Of a stretch of DNA of 64,000 nucleotides, positions 39,773-50,155 are shown one piece after another. The translations under genes were made by a program, and so were the position numbers. The stretch covers positions 1 through 64,000 of the forward strand of contig NZ_SPQL01000003.1 of NCBI RefSeq assembly GCF_004570385.1, written 5' to 3'. Numbering within the stretch: the stretch's first letter is position 1; each line of letters begins with the position of its first letter. This stretch comes from Blastococcus sp. CT_GayMR19 (GTDB lineage: Bacteria; Actinomycetota; Actinomycetes; Mycobacteriales; Geodermatophilaceae). The notes beneath the pieces are model-generated. The model did not search any database. It was not told where the DNA came from and saw nothing but the letters and a program-made list of their open reading frames with translations.

Positions 39773-41429
39773 GAGTGGCCCCGCCCGGCAGCCCGGCGGC
39801 CCGTCGCGGCGCGAGCCGGCCGATGACCCACCAAAGGATGAGAGCGGGCACCGCGACGAGCAGGAACAGGACGACGGAGAGAGCGGCCGTGGGGCCGATC
39901 CGGCCGAGCTCCTGGCTGTTCAGCACGACCACCGCCAGCGTCTCGCTCCCCGCCCCGTACAGCAGGCTCGACATCGTGACCTCGTGCAGGGCGGTGAGGA
40001 AACAGACCAGCCAGGCCCCCAGCAGCGCCGGCGCGAGCGGCCGCAGCGCCACCGTCCGGACGGCGGTGATCGGGCCGGCCCCACCGGCCCGGGCGGCGCG
40101 GAGCTCGTCGGGGGGCAGCCGGTCGAGCGCGCCGGCGATCGACCGGTGGGCGAAGGCCCAGAGCTTGGCCAGGTACGCCAGGAGGATCAGGATCAGCGTC
40201 CCGGACAGCCACCGGCCGTAGGCGATCAGCAGCGCGACCGCGAGCGTCGTGCCGGGCAGCACCAGCGTGAGCGTGACCAGGGTGGCCGTCGTCCGCCCAC
40301 CCCGCCGGCGTTCGAGAACCGCGACCAGTCCGCCGAGCACGACGAGCAGCGTCGCGGTGACCACGGCCAGGCCGACGCTCCGGCCCAGCGCCTCGCCGGT
40401 GCGCGGCGTGAGCACCGAGCGGAAGTGGTCCAGGCCCCAGTTGCCCGGCGTCGGGGGCACGCCCAGCGCGCGGGTGACCGACGACAGGAGGAGGGCCGCC
40501 AGCGGCAGGGCCAGGGTGAGGGCGAGGTAGCCGGCCAGCCCGAGAGCCTGCGCCCGGCGCACGTCCCGCCGTCCCGGAGCCGCGGCTGTCCCCTGCGCGT
40601 CCGCCGGCCGCGTCGACCGGAGCCGCGGACCGAGCAGTGCGTCGGCGGGTGCCACGCAGGCCGCCGCGACGAGGACGAGCAGCAGCGCGAGCGTCACGGC
40701 CTCCAGGAACAGGGCCGGGTCGCCCCCGAGGGACAGGTCGGCGTAGATCCGCGTGGTCACCGTGTCGAAGCCGGCCGGTGCACCGAGGACCTGCGGGATG
40801 GCGAAGGTGCCCAGCGTCAGCACGAAGACGAGCACGCCGGCGGCCGCCACCGCCGGCAGCGCCAGGCGGAGCGTGACGGTGAGCAGCGCCGTCGCGCTGC
40901 CGGCACCGGACGCCCGGGCGGCGCGCTCGAGGTCCGGCTCGGCACGGGCGGCGAGGCCCACGGCGACGACCAGGTAGACGAGCGGCGCGGCGTTGACGAC
41001 CAGTACGAGCCACACCCCGGCCGGGCCGAGCAGGCCGGCCCAGTGCAGCCCGAGCACTGCGTCGGTGAAGCCGGCCCGGGCATACGCCTGCGTCCAGCTG
41101 TAGCCCAGGACGAAGTCGGGGACCAGCACCGGCAGGAGAACCGCGATCTGCCAGAAGGCCCGCCCGGGGAGGTCGGGCCGCCGCAGCACCAGCGCCGTGC
41201 CGACGCCGATCGGCAGGGCCGCGACGGTGACGGCCGCCGCGAGGACGACGGTGTTCCGGACGGCCGTCAGGACACCGGGGGAGCCGAGGATCCCGGCGAC
41301 GTCGGCGCCCTCCGTCCACACGACGGCGCCGAGGCGCAGCACCGGAAAGACGACCAGCGCCGCGAGAAGGACGCCCATCGCGACGGTGGCGCCCGCTCTG
41401 CCCCCGATCGGTGCGGTGCCAGGAGGCAT
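39762..41429 (-). CDS. ABC transporter permease, duplicated FbpB-type (iron-type)
   Basis: A 555-aa membrane protein with about twelve helices, made of two homologous binding-protein-dependent permease halves. Each half carries the EAA-type cytoplasmic loop, for example in AARASGAGSATALL (first) and AARAGGAGPITAVRTV (second). This fused layout is typical of FbpB/SfuB for ferric iron. ATG at 41429 comes 3 nt before the upstream binding-protein gene ends. Confidence 0.9.
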   Translation of the reverse strand: MPPGTAPIGGRAGATVAMGVLLAALVVFPVLRLGAVVWTEGADVAGILGSPGVLTAVRNTVVLAAAVTVAALPIGVGTALVLRRPDLPGRAFWQIAVLLPVLVPDFVLGYSWTQAYARAGFTDAVLGLHWAGLLGPAGVWLVLVVNAAPLVYLVVAVGLAARAEPDLERAARASGAGSATALLTVTLRLALPAVAAAGVLVFVLTLGTFAIPQVLGAPAGFDTVTTRIYADLSLGGDPALFLEAVTLALLLVLVAAACVAPADALLGPRLRSTRPADAQGTAAAPGRRDVRRAQALGLAGYLALTLALPLAALLLSSVTRALGVPPTPGNWGLDHFRSVLTPRTGEALGRSVGLAVVTATLLVVLGGLVAVLERRRGGRTTATLVTLTLVLPGTTLAVALLIAYGRWLSGTLILILLAYLAKLWAFAHRSIAGALDRLPPDELRAARAGGAGPITAVRTVALRPLAPALLGAWLVCFLTALHEVTMSSLLYGAGSETLAVVVLNSQELGRIGPTAALSVVLFLLVAVPALILWWVIGRLAPRRAAGLPGGATRAA

Positions 41430-41432
41430 CGG

Positions 41433-42479
41433 TCAGCCGCCGAAGACCTGCTGGTACTCACTCAGGATCGCGTCCCGGTCCTGGCCGATCGCGGCCCAGT
41501 CGGGGGAGACGGTGGGAGCGCCGTCCGGAACGGTCGGGCCGGGGACGCCCGGCCGCGTGGGGTACGAACCGGACTCGCCGAGCACGGTCTGCCCCTCCTC
41601 GCTGAGGACGAAGGAGAAAAAGGCCTTCGCCGTCGCCGAGTCGGCGCTGTCCGCGGCGAGCGCGACCGGCCCGTGGACCGCCACCGCGCCCGGCTCCGGC
41701 CACGCGACGTCCACGGGGGAGCCCGCTTCCTTGGCCGCGTAGGCGGACTGAGCTGTCGTCATGCCCGCGTCGTAGACGCCCTGGGCCACGCCGGTGGTGA
41801 CGTCGTCGGGCGTGCTCACCTGGACGGCGCCCGCGCTCTCCAGGTCGCGGTAGAAGTCCACGCCGTAGTCGGGGGAGGAGGCGAACCAGCCGAGCGCGCC
41901 CAGGGCGGACGCGGCCACGGACGGGTCGGGCACGGCCACGGACGGGTCGGGCACGGCCACGGCACCGGACGCGGCGAGGTCGGACCACTCCTGCGGCGCC
42001 GGGACGTCGGTGCTGTGGACAGCCACCAGGTAGAGGACATGGCCGCCGACGGAGTCGAGGGTGCGGAACTCCTCGGGGATCGCGTCGGCCTCGGGCGGCG
42101 TCCAGCCACCGACGAGGTCGGAAGCCACGAGGGCCTGCACGGTGAGCGGGTCGCAGCCCCAGAAGACGTCGGCCTGCAGCCCACCCGACCGGACGTCGGC
42201 GGCCACGCGGGCGTTGAGCTCGCCGGTGGGGGCACGGAAGAGGTCGACCGGAGCCCCGCCCTCGCTCTCCTCGAACGCCGCGAGAACCGGCTGGATGCTC
42301 TCGTCGCTGAGGCAGGTGTAGAGGGTGATCGGTTCCGGCTGCTCGCCGTCCGCACCGGCGTCGGCGTCCGTCCCGCCACAGGCGGCCAGGACGAGGAGTA
42401 CGACGCACATCGCGAGCGGTCCCGGTCGTCCGGGACTCCCCGGTTCTCCCGCGGGTCGGCCCTCCGACTCCGTCGCCAT
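41433..42479 (-). CDS. ABC transporter substrate-binding lipoprotein (AfuA/FbpA type)
   Basis: A 348-aa type II periplasmic-binding-fold lipoprotein. A lipobox L-A-A-C closes the signal peptide (LAMCVVLLVLAACGG). The fold starts with ITLYTCLSDESIQPVLAAFE and ends with LSEYQQVFGG. ATG at 42479 is preferred; GTG at 42488 is possible. An exact 21-bp tandem duplication encodes two copies of V-A-V-P-D-P-S on the surface. It delivers its ligand (probably ferric iron) to the downstream permease. Confidence 0.87.
   Translation of the reverse strand: MATESEGRPAGEPGSPGRPGPLAMCVVLLVLAACGGTDADAGADGEQPEPITLYTCLSDESIQPVLAAFEESEGGAPVDLFRAPTGELNARVAADVRSGGLQADVFWGCDPLTVQALVASDLVGGWTPPEADAIPEEFRTLDSVGGHVLYLVAVHSTDVPAPQEWSDLAASGAVAVPDPSVAVPDPSVAASALGALGWFASSPDYGVDFYRDLESAGAVQVSTPDDVTTGVAQGVYDAGMTTAQSAYAAKEAGSPVDVAWPEPGAVAVHGPVALAADSADSATAKAFFSFVLSEEGQTVLGESGSYPTRPGVPGPTVPDGAPTVSPDWAAIGQDRDAILSEYQQVFGG
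41913..41962. repeat. In-frame 21-bp tandem duplication in the binding-protein gene
   Basis: Two identical 21-bp units (41913-41933 and 41934-41954) and a partial third give a seven-residue repeat. It lies inside the minus-strand iron-type binding protein and keeps the reading frame. Confidence 0.9.
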
Positions 42480-42685
42480 GGAGATCACCCCGGGGCGACG
42501 CTACGACCGGCCGGCCCACCTGTCAGTACGTTCGGGCCCGGGCGTGGCGCCGGTGATCAGCCCGGGCGGACGAGCCCGCCACCTGCGTGTGCAGCTCCCA
42601 CGGGGAGCCGCCGTGCGCCTGGCCGTCCGTGGCCCGATCGTGTCCGGGACTTCTTGTGGTCGGCATCACAGCGCCGTTAGCCTTC

Positions 42686-42719
42686 AGCAAATTCGCAACC
42701 ATTTGCTCGCATATCGAGC
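42686..42719. promoter_or_regulatory. Two inverted repeats upstream of livK-type operon
   Basis: AGCAAAT-N8-ATTTGCT (42686-42692 and 42701-42707) is followed immediately by GCTCG-catat-CGAGC (42705-42719). The AT-rich patch stands out in the GC-rich DNA, 22-55 bp before the start of the branched-chain-type binding protein. It looks like an operator overlapping a promoter. Confidence 0.6.
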
Positions 42720-42740
42720 GAGCCATTCCTAGGGGACCTG

Positions 42741-43946
42741 ATGAGAAGGACCGCACCGGCCCGCGCGGCAGCGCTGCTCGCGGCGCTCACGCTCGGCCTG
42801 GCGGCCTGCGCCGAGTCCGAGTCGGGAGGCGGCGGTGGTGGTGGAGGCGCGGCGGACGAGTCAGGCCCCATCAAGATCGGCGCCGTCCTGGACATCACCG
42901 GCGCCGGCGCCTCGCTCGGCGTGCCCGAGCGCCAGGCCCTGGAACTGCTCGCCTCGCAGCTGCAGGAGGAGGGCGGCATCGACGGCCGCGAGGTCGAGCT
43001 GATCATCGAGGACAACCAGTCCACCGAGGACGGCGCCGCCAAGGCGATCAACAAGTTGGTCAACGAGGACGAGGTCGATCTCGTCCTGGGCGCGAGCCGC
43101 ACCGGGCCCAGCCTGGCGATGCGGCCGGTCGCCGAGTCCAACCAGATCCCGATGATCTCGCTGGCCGCCAATCAGGCGATCGTCGACGGCTCGGAGTGGG
43201 TCTTCAAGACCGCCCAGAACGACCGCGTCGTCATCGAGCGGATGATCGACTACATGGCCGACCAGGGGCACACCACGATCGGCCTGGCGCGGGACGCCTC
43301 CGGCTTCGGCGAGGGCGTCCAGGAGATGTTCGACGAGATCGGCGCCGCCGAGGGCATCTCGGTCGTGGCGGCCGAGAAGTTCGCTCCCGACGCCACGGAC
43401 TTCACCGCCCAGATGGTGAACCTGCGCAACGCCGCCGCCGACATCAACGTCATCTGGGGCATCCCGCCCGCGGCCGGGCTCGCGCAGCAGGCCTACGTCC
43501 AGCTGGGCATCGCGGCGCCGGTCATGCAGAGCCACGGCATCGGCAACCAGGTCTTCCTCGACACCGCGGGGGACTCCGCCGAGGGGCTCGTGGCGCCGCT
43601 GGGCCGCCTGGTCGTCGCCGACCAGCTGCCGGAGGACGACCCGCAGGCCGACGTCATCAACGAGTTCGTCGAGGCCTACACCGCCGAGTACGACCAGGGG
43701 CCGTCCACGTTCGCCGGCCACGCCTACGACGGCTGGCAGCTCGCCATCGACGCGCTGCGCGAGGTCGGCACCGACAAGCAGGCCGTGCGCGACCACCTCG
43801 AGGGCCTCGAGGACGTCGTCGGCATCAGCGGCACCTTCACCATGAGCCCGGACGACCACTCCGGGCTCACCAAGGAGGCGCTCGTGCTCGTGACCGTCGA
43901 GAACGGGGCGTGGAAGCTGCTGCCGGACCAGGGCACCGGCGGCTGA
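42741..43946 (+). CDS. Branched-chain amino acid-type ABC substrate-binding lipoprotein
   Basis: A 401-aa LivK/Leu-Ile-Val-binding-type protein. The signal peptide ends with lipobox L-A-A-C, followed by a Gly-rich spacer (ESESGGGGGGGGAADES). The fold starts IKIGAVLDITGAGASLGVP and includes DNQSTEDGAAKAINKLV. These proteins bind amino acids, amides or aromatic acids. ATG at 42741 has an agggg site. It opens the liv-type operon (42741-47517). Confidence 0.92.
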   Translation: MRRTAPARAAALLAALTLGLAACAESESGGGGGGGGAADESGPIKIGAVLDITGAGASLGVPERQALELLASQLQEEGGIDGREVELIIEDNQSTEDGAAKAINKLVNEDEVDLVLGASRTGPSLAMRPVAESNQIPMISLAANQAIVDGSEWVFKTAQNDRVVIERMIDYMADQGHTTIGLARDASGFGEGVQEMFDEIGAAEGISVVAAEKFAPDATDFTAQMVNLRNAAADINVIWGIPPAAGLAQQAYVQLGIAAPVMQSHGIGNQVFLDTAGDSAEGLVAPLGRLVVADQLPEDDPQADVINEFVEAYTAEYDQGPSTFAGHAYDGWQLAIDALREVGTDKQAVRDHLEGLEDVVGISGTFTMSPDDHSGLTKEALVLVTVENGAWKLLPDQGTGG

Positions 43947-43953
43947 CCCCGTC

Positions 43954-44823
43954 GTGACCGACCTGCTCCAACTCCTGTTCGCAGGGCTCAGCCAGGGTGC
44001 GGTCTACGCACTCATCGCGATCGGCTTCGTCGCGATCTTCACGGTCAGCGGCGTCATCAACCTGGCGCAGGGCGAGTTCGCCGCGCTCGCCGGCCTGGTG
44101 GCCATCTCCGCGGCCGGCGGCGGGATGCTGCTGCCCGCTGCGGCGGTCCTGGCCGTCTCGACGGTCGCGATCGTCGCGGTGGTCATGGAGCGGCTGGTGA
44201 TCTTCCCGGTCCGGGGCATGACGACGCTGGTGTCCCTGATCCTGACGCTGGGCGTCTCCACCGGCCTCAAGGCGCTCATGCTGCTGATCTACGGCCCGGA
44301 CGCGAAGGGGCTGGAGCCGCTCTTCCCCGGCGCCTTCGACCTGGCCGGGGTCAGCATCCGGTACCAGGAGCTGCTGATCCTCGCCGTCGCCGGCGTGGTC
44401 GCCCTCGCCGTCTACTGGTTCTACGAGAAGACGCTCGCGGGCAAGTCGCTGCGCGCCTGCGCCGAGCAGCCGGTCGCGGCGCGCCTGGTGGGCATCTCGC
44501 TCAGCCGCGCCTCGCTGCTGAGTTTCCTCATCGCCGGCTGTGTCGGCGCCATCGGCGGTGTGCTGGCGAGCCCGATCTACTTCACCGGCTGGGAGTCCGG
44601 CCTGACCCTGGGGCTGAAGGGCTTCGTCGCGGCCACGCTGGGCGGCCTCGTCTCCGTCCGCGGCGCCGTCCTGGGCGGCCTTCTGCTGGGCGTGCTCGAG
44701 AACCTCACCGCCGGGTACATCAGCACCGGCCTGCGCGACGCCGTCGCCTTCTTCCTCCTCATCGTCGTCCTCGTGGCCCGGCCGTCGGGGATCTTCGGGC
44801 GCCACGCGGAAGCGAGGGTCTGA
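43954..44823 (+). CDS. Branched-chain amino acid ABC permease, LivH type
   Basis: A 289-aa membrane protein with about eight helices. The family start LLFAGLSQGAVYALIAIGF and the INLAQGEFAALAG motif are clear, as is the cytoplasmic loop LRACAEQPVAARLVGI. GTG at 43954 lies 7 nt after the binding-protein stop. It pairs with the LivM half of the next protein. Confidence 0.93.
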   Translation: MTDLLQLLFAGLSQGAVYALIAIGFVAIFTVSGVINLAQGEFAALAGLVAISAAGGGMLLPAAAVLAVSTVAIVAVVMERLVIFPVRGMTTLVSLILTLGVSTGLKALMLLIYGPDAKGLEPLFPGAFDLAGVSIRYQELLILAVAGVVALAVYWFYEKTLAGKSLRACAEQPVAARLVGISLSRASLLSFLIAGCVGAIGGVLASPIYFTGWESGLTLGLKGFVAATLGGLVSVRGAVLGGLLLGVLENLTAGYISTGLRDAVAFFLLIVVLVARPSGIFGRHAEARV

Positions 44824-44827
44824 CCCG

Positions 44828-46728
44828 ATGGCCCGTCGACGACTTCTCCTGACCGGACCCTCCCGCCGCAGCCGGCGCGGCGACGTCGTGGGCATCGCCC
44901 TGCTGGCGGTCCTCCTGGTCGTCTTCCCCCTCGTCGCCACGCCCAGCGTCATCAACGTCGGCGTCTACGCGCTGATCTACGGCCTGGCCGCGCTCGGCCT
45001 GTCGCTCCTGATGGGTCTGGCCGGGCAGGTCAGCCTCGGGCAGGCCGGCTTCTTCGCCATCGGCGCCTACACCCAGGGGGTGCTGGTCACCCGCTACGAC
45101 TTCGGCGGGCTGGCCGCGTCCGTGATCGCGGTCGCGGTGACCATGACGGCGGCGCTGCTGGTGGGCCTGCCCCTGCTGCGGCTGCGGGGGCACTACCTCG
45201 CGCTGGCCACCCTCGGCTTCGGCGTCATCGTGGCGGTGCTGGCGTCGGAGTCGGACTTCCTGGGCGCCACCTCCGGCATCTACGGCATCGCGAAGCCGGA
45301 GATGAACAACCGGCTCTACAACAGCTCGACCGAGTACTTCCTGCTGCTCGTCCCGGTGGTGCTGATCGGCCTCCTGCTGGCGCGCAACGTCGTGGAGAGC
45401 CGGATCGGCCGGGCGCTGGGGGCGGTCAACGACTCGGAGGTGGCCGCGGAGTCCCTCGGCGTGGACACCTTCCGGCTCCGGGTGCAGGTCTTCGTGCTCT
45501 CGGCGGCCTACGCCAGCGTCGCGGGCACGGCGTTCGCGCACTGGCTCGGGGTGGTCAACCCCAACGCGTCGAACTTCCCGCTCTCGGTGAAGTTCCTGCT
45601 GATGGCCGTCCTCGGCGGAGTGGGCACCGTCTACGGCGCGGTCGTCGGCGCCTTCGCCGTCGAGGGTCTGGACGACGGGCTGCGCCGGCTGATCCCGGAG
45701 CTCGTGCCGGGCGCGGTGGGGGAGGTGCAGCTGATCGGCTTCGGGATCCTCCTCACCGCCATCATGATCTTCCTGCCGGGTGGCCTGCACCAGCTCTGGA
45801 CGACGGTCCGCCGGCGACTGGCCGCCCGCGCCGGGCCCGGCGACGGTCCTTCCGGCGCGGAGGCGAAGGCGCCGCCCGACGAGGGGCCGCTGCTGGCACG
45901 GGAGGGCAGGCCCGCCCCCGGCACTCCGCTGCTGGAGGTGCGCGGCCTCACCAAGCGATTCGGTGGGGTGACCGCCGTCGACGGCTTCGACCTCACCGTG
46001 GACGCAGGCGAGATCGTGGCCCTGATCGGCCCCAACGGCGCGGGCAAGACCACCGCCTTCAACATGATCAGCGGCCCCGTGGTCCCGACCGCGGGAACGG
46101 TGACGATGGCCGGCACCCGGGTGGAGGGCCGCAAGCCGCACGTCTTCGCCCGCGCCGGCGCGACCCGCACGTTCCAGAACCTGCAGATCTTCACCACCGC
46201 CACGGTGCTGGGCAACGTGATGGTCGGCCGGCACCTGCGCAGCACGTCCGGGCTGCTGGGCGCCGCCCTCGTGCTGCCGGCCCGGCGGGAGGAGCGGGCG
46301 GTCGAGGCCTCGGCGCGCGAGCTGCTCGAGCTCCTCGGACTCGGGGCGGACGCCGACCGGCTCGCCGTCGACCTGCCGTTCGGCCGGCAGCGGCTGGTCG
46401 AGATCGCCCGGGCGCTGGCCCTGGAACCCGACCTGCTGCTGCTCGACGAGCCGATGGCCGGCCTCTCGGGTGCCGAGCGGCGCGACCTGGCCCGGCTGCT
46501 GCGGCGGCTGCGGGCGGGCGGGATGGCCATCGTGCTGGTCGAGCACGACGTCGAGGCCGTCCTCGCCCTCGCCGACCGTGTGGCCGTGCTCGAGGACGGC
46601 GTCCGTATCGCGCTGGGCACGCCGGACGAGGTCCGGCACGATCCGGCCGTGGTGGCGGCCTACCTCGGCGTGGAGCCGGAGGACGCCGACGCCGTCGCGG
46701 TGGCCGACTCCGGACCGGCAGGTCTCCC

Positions 46729-46732
<4 letters not shown>
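44828..46732 (+). CDS. Fused LivM permease - LivG ATPase
   Basis: A 634-aa fusion. Residues 1-330 are a LivM permease (GLSLLMGLAGQVSLGQAGFF) with about nine helices. A linker of some 40 residues leads to an ABC ATPase: Walker A GPNGAGKTTAFN, Q-loop TRTFQNLQIF, signature-like LPFGRQRLVEI, Walker B LLLLDEPMAGLS and switch His VLVEHDVEAVL. No stop lies between the parts. The canonical LSGGQ is strongly altered, as in other LivG proteins. This fusion is known in actinobacteria and other groups. Confidence 0.92.
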
Positions 46733-47517
<785 letters not shown>

Positions 47518-47534
47518 GTCCGACCGGGCGGGGC

Positions 47535-47562
47535 CCTGGCGACGTCGACGAGCGTCGCCGGG
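47535..47562 (+). terminator. Terminator-like hairpin after the liv-type operon
   Basis: A 7-bp perfect stem (47538-47544 and 47553-47559) with an 8-nt loop, extendable to 10 bp with one G-T pair, begins 21 nt after the LivF stop and ends before the hydrolase gene at 47606. Confidence 0.5.
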
Positions 47563-47605
47563 AGCCGGGGCGCCCGCCGACCGGCCCGGGGTCCATGCTT
47601 CCCCG

Positions 47606-48475
47606 GTGAGCACCAGACGCGTCCGCAGCGCCGACGGCACCGAGATCCGGGCGTGGTGCAACGACGGCACCGGCATCCCGGTGCTCCTCTGCAACGGGCT
47701 GGGCGCGCCTCCCGAGGCCTGGCCGGGGCTCGTCGCCCGGGACAGCGGCTACCGCGTCGTCACCTGGTCCCACCGCGGCCTGGGCGGCTCGGACCGCCCG
47801 GCCGACCCGGCCCGGGTGCGGGTCGAGGACCACGTAGACGACGCCCGCGCCGTCCTCGACGCGTTCGGACTGGAGACGGCCACGGTCGTCGGGTGGTCCC
47901 TGGGCGTGAACGTGGCATTCGAGCTGGCCCTCGAGGACGCAGCGCGCGTCGACGGGGTCCTGGCCGTGGGCGGCGTGCCCGGCGGCAGCTACTCGTCCCT
48001 GTTCGCGACCTACAGGGTTCCCCGCCCGCTCCGGGCCCGCCTGGGCCGCCTGGGCACCCGGCTGCTCCCGGTCGTCGGCCCGTTGCTCCCGGTGCTGCTG
48101 GCCAGCGTGCCGCCGTGGCACGAGATCCTGTCACCCGCCGCGACGCGGGGACCGGCGAGGGAGGCCGTGCACCCCGGCGCGCTGGGGGCGGTCCTGCGGG
48201 AGTTCGCCCGGCACGACTGGTCGTGGTACCGGCACCTGTCGGTCGCACTGGCGGAGCACGCTCCGCTCGACGTCTCGGGGGTGCGCTGCCCGGTCACCTT
48301 CCTGGCGGGTCGCTTCGATTCGCTGGTCGACGTCGCCGATGTGCGGAAGGCGGCCCTCAGCATCCCGGGGGCGCGGTTCCGCGAGATCCTCGGGACGCAC
48401 TTCCTGCCCCTGCAGTACCCCGAGGTCATGATCGAGGAGATGACGCGGCTCTCCGGACGGAAGTCCGGGCACTGA
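47606..48475 (+). CDS. Alpha/beta hydrolase
   Basis: A 289-aa cytoplasmic hydrolase. The oxyanion segment is LLCNGLGAPPEAWP, the nucleophile elbow G-W-S-L-G, the acid Asp in LAGRFDSLVDV and the His in LGTHFLPLQYP. It resembles haloperoxidase/ester hydrolase-type enzymes; the substrate is unknown. GTG at 47606. It stands alone downstream of the liv-type operon. Confidence 0.88.
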   Translation: MSTRRVRSADGTEIRAWCNDGTGIPVLLCNGLGAPPEAWPGLVARDSGYRVVTWSHRGLGGSDRPADPARVRVEDHVDDARAVLDAFGLETATVVGWSLGVNVAFELALEDAARVDGVLAVGGVPGGSYSSLFATYRVPRPLRARLGRLGTRLLPVVGPLLPVLLASVPPWHEILSPAATRGPAREAVHPGALGAVLREFARHDWSWYRHLSVALAEHAPLDVSGVRCPVTFLAGRFDSLVDVADVRKAALSIPGARFREILGTHFLPLQYPEVMIEEMTRLSGRKSGH

Positions 48476-48939
48476 GCGCCGGCGGTCCGCCGCTGTCCGT
48501 CCCGACGCGAGCCTGACGAACGGTCACCCCTGCCGCGTTCACCCGGTTCCCGATCGCGACCCGTTCGAAACTCTGTCGCACACGGCCGCCGCAATTATGG
48601 TCTCGCGTCCAAAAAGCGCTCTCAGGGGATTTCGGCTGTCGCCACAAGGGGAGCGCCCGCCATTCGGGTGACCGGCCTGCGGGTGCAGTCGGAGAACTGG
48701 GAAAACCCAGCCGCCGGGGCGCGTCGGCCGGTTCCGGCGCAGGACGGCGCGCTGTCGCCACGGTGACGAGGGTCCTCGGGGTCACGCGGATCGCAGTCGG
48801 AATGGAAGACGGACCATTGTCGGTGACCGCGGTCACGGTGAGCACTGTCACTACGCGGGCTGGCAGCGTTCCGGGTTGTCGCGGGTTATAACAAGTGTCG
48901 TAATGCGTCGAATCAGTCGGCGCAGGAAAGGTAAATCAA
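48476..48939. other. 464-bp spacer with palindrome and promoter-like element
   Basis: No convincing gene is seen; the minus-strand open frame across it is out of character. It holds a perfect 14-bp palindrome GTGACCGCGGTCAC (48823-48836), a small CTGGG-aaaa-CCCAG hairpin (48697-48710) and a TATAAC at 48887-48892 that may be the -10 of the small gene at 48940. The long, relatively AT-richer leader is unusual here and could hold a structured RNA, but I could not match it to a known riboswitch. Confidence 0.45.
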
Positions 48940-49092
48940 ATGAGTTTCTCGCTGAGCTTCCGTCGCCAGGCCGCGGATGACAAGTCCGAGCAGGTCGCTG
49001 TGCCGGCCGACTCGCGCATGGACCGCTGGGCGCGTGCCCGCGGCGCCGCCCTCGTCGAGTCCGTCGTGGTGGCCACTCGCCGCAACGGATGA
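48940..49092 (+). CDS. 50-aa hypothetical protein
   Basis: Short basic protein with FSLSFRRQAADDKSEQ and MDRWARARGAALVESVVV. A strong aggaaagg ribosome site precedes the ATG by 9 nt, and a TATAAC -10-like element lies about 48 bp upstream. The composition is that of a folded or membrane-associated small protein. No family is known to me. Confidence 0.7.
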   Translation: MSFSLSFRRQAADDKSEQVAVPADSRMDRWARARGAALVESVVVATRRNG

Positions 49093-49136
49093 CGTAGGGC
49101 AGGGCCGCCTGACAGGCCGTCCGGCGGGATCCGCGG

Positions 49137-49523
49137 TCAGGCCGGCGTGACCCCGTCGAGGTAGCGCCACCGGCCGCCGTCGCGTACGAACCGGCTGGTC
49201 TCGTGCTGGGCGCCGACGCGGCCCGCGACGACGTGGTGCGCGCGGAACTCCACTGTTCCTTCGCGATCCAGCAGCGATCCACCGGTGGTCGCTAGCACGT
49301 CCAGTCCGGTCCAGCGCACGTCGCGGCCGGGGTCCAGCGCCGCCGGACGGGTGTCCGGGTGCCAGGTGTCGAGCAGGTAGCCCGTGTCGCCCAGCGCGAA
49401 CGCGCTGTACCGGGACCGCATGAGCTGCTCGGCGGTCGCCGCGGTCCGCGTCCCGTCGTGGAGCGGGCCGCAGCACTCGCCGTACGGCAGGCCGGTGCCA
49501 CACGGGCATCGTCGGGTCGGCAT
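49137..49523 (-). CDS. YchJ-family SEC-C metal-binding protein
   Basis: A 128-aa protein. The N-terminal CPCGTGLPYGECCGPLH is the SEC-C zinc motif; the remainder has the NTF2-like YchJ fold (LMRSRYSAFALGDTGYLLDTWHP, VEFRAHHVV). The ATG at 49523 is directly before the motif. The physiological role of YchJ proteins is unknown. Confidence 0.88.
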   Translation of the reverse strand: MPTRRCPCGTGLPYGECCGPLHDGTRTAATAEQLMRSRYSAFALGDTGYLLDTWHPDTRPAALDPGRDVRWTGLDVLATTGGSLLDREGTVEFRAHHVVAGRVGAQHETSRFVRDGGRWRYLDGVTPA

Positions 49524-49663
49524 CCACCGAGTGTTCCGTGGCGCCCGCGTCGTCCTCGAGCCGGTCCGCAGGAGCGCCGTGATGATCAGGCTTAGGCTCC
49601 GTGGACACACGACGGGCGGGGGCCGATCCTGCGCGGCGACGGAGGAATGGGCGTGAGGCGCTG

Positions 49664-50155
49664 GTGCCGGACAGCGGGAAGCGGATCACCTTCACCGTGA
49701 ACGGGCTCGAGCGGGACGTCGTCACGGCGCCGGCCCGACCGATCCTGGACGTCCTGCGTGAAGACCTCGGGCTGACCGGCACCAAGGAGGGCTGCAGCGT
49801 CGGTGTCTGCGGCGCCTGCAGCGTCCTGATCGACGGCCAGCTCATGTCCGCCTGCCTGATCCCGGTCGGGGAGCTGGAGGGGCGCGCGGTCACCACCGTG
49901 GAGGGGCTGGCGGACGAGGACGGCCGGCTGTCGGCGGTCCAGCAGGCCTTCCTCACCTGCGGCGGCTTCCAGTGCGGCATCTGCACGCCGGGCCAGGTGG
50001 TCGCCGCCACGGCGCTGCTCGCCGAGTGCCCGGCACCCAGCCCCGAGCAGGTGCGCGACTGGATGATGGGCAACCTCTGCCGCTGCACCGGCTACTACTC
50101 GATCGTCTCGGCCGTCCTGGAAGCGGCAGCGGCCGGGCGCGAGGAACCGGCCTGA
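49664..50155 (+). CDS. Molybdenum hydroxylase small subunit, two [2Fe-2S] clusters
   Basis: A 163-aa CoxS/xanthine dehydrogenase-type subunit. Plant-type cluster motif is CSVGVCGACSVLIDG with a later Cys; the second cluster uses CGGFQCGICTPGQ and NLCRCTGY. It passes electrons from the molybdenum site to FAD. GTG at 49664 has a gagg site; an in-frame GTG at 49601 is less likely because of its basic, non-family extension. The next gene overlaps by TGATG. Confidence 0.92.
   Translation: MPDSGKRITFTVNGLERDVVTAPARPILDVLREDLGLTGTKEGCSVGVCGACSVLIDGQLMSACLIPVGELEGRAVTTVEGLADEDGRLSAVQQAFLTCGGFQCGICTPGQVVAATALLAECPAPSPEQVRDWMMGNLCRCTGYYSIVSAVLEAAAAGREEPA

Noticed and set aside
45820-45930. Frameshift or missing stop between the LivM and LivG parts
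   Set aside because: The reading frame is open through a normal linker, and the fused layout is known; no sign of an error is visible.
48600-48860. Riboswitch of the ydaO or cobalamin type
   Set aside because: Small hairpins are present but I could not find the conserved core of either class, and the downstream gene is not a usual target.
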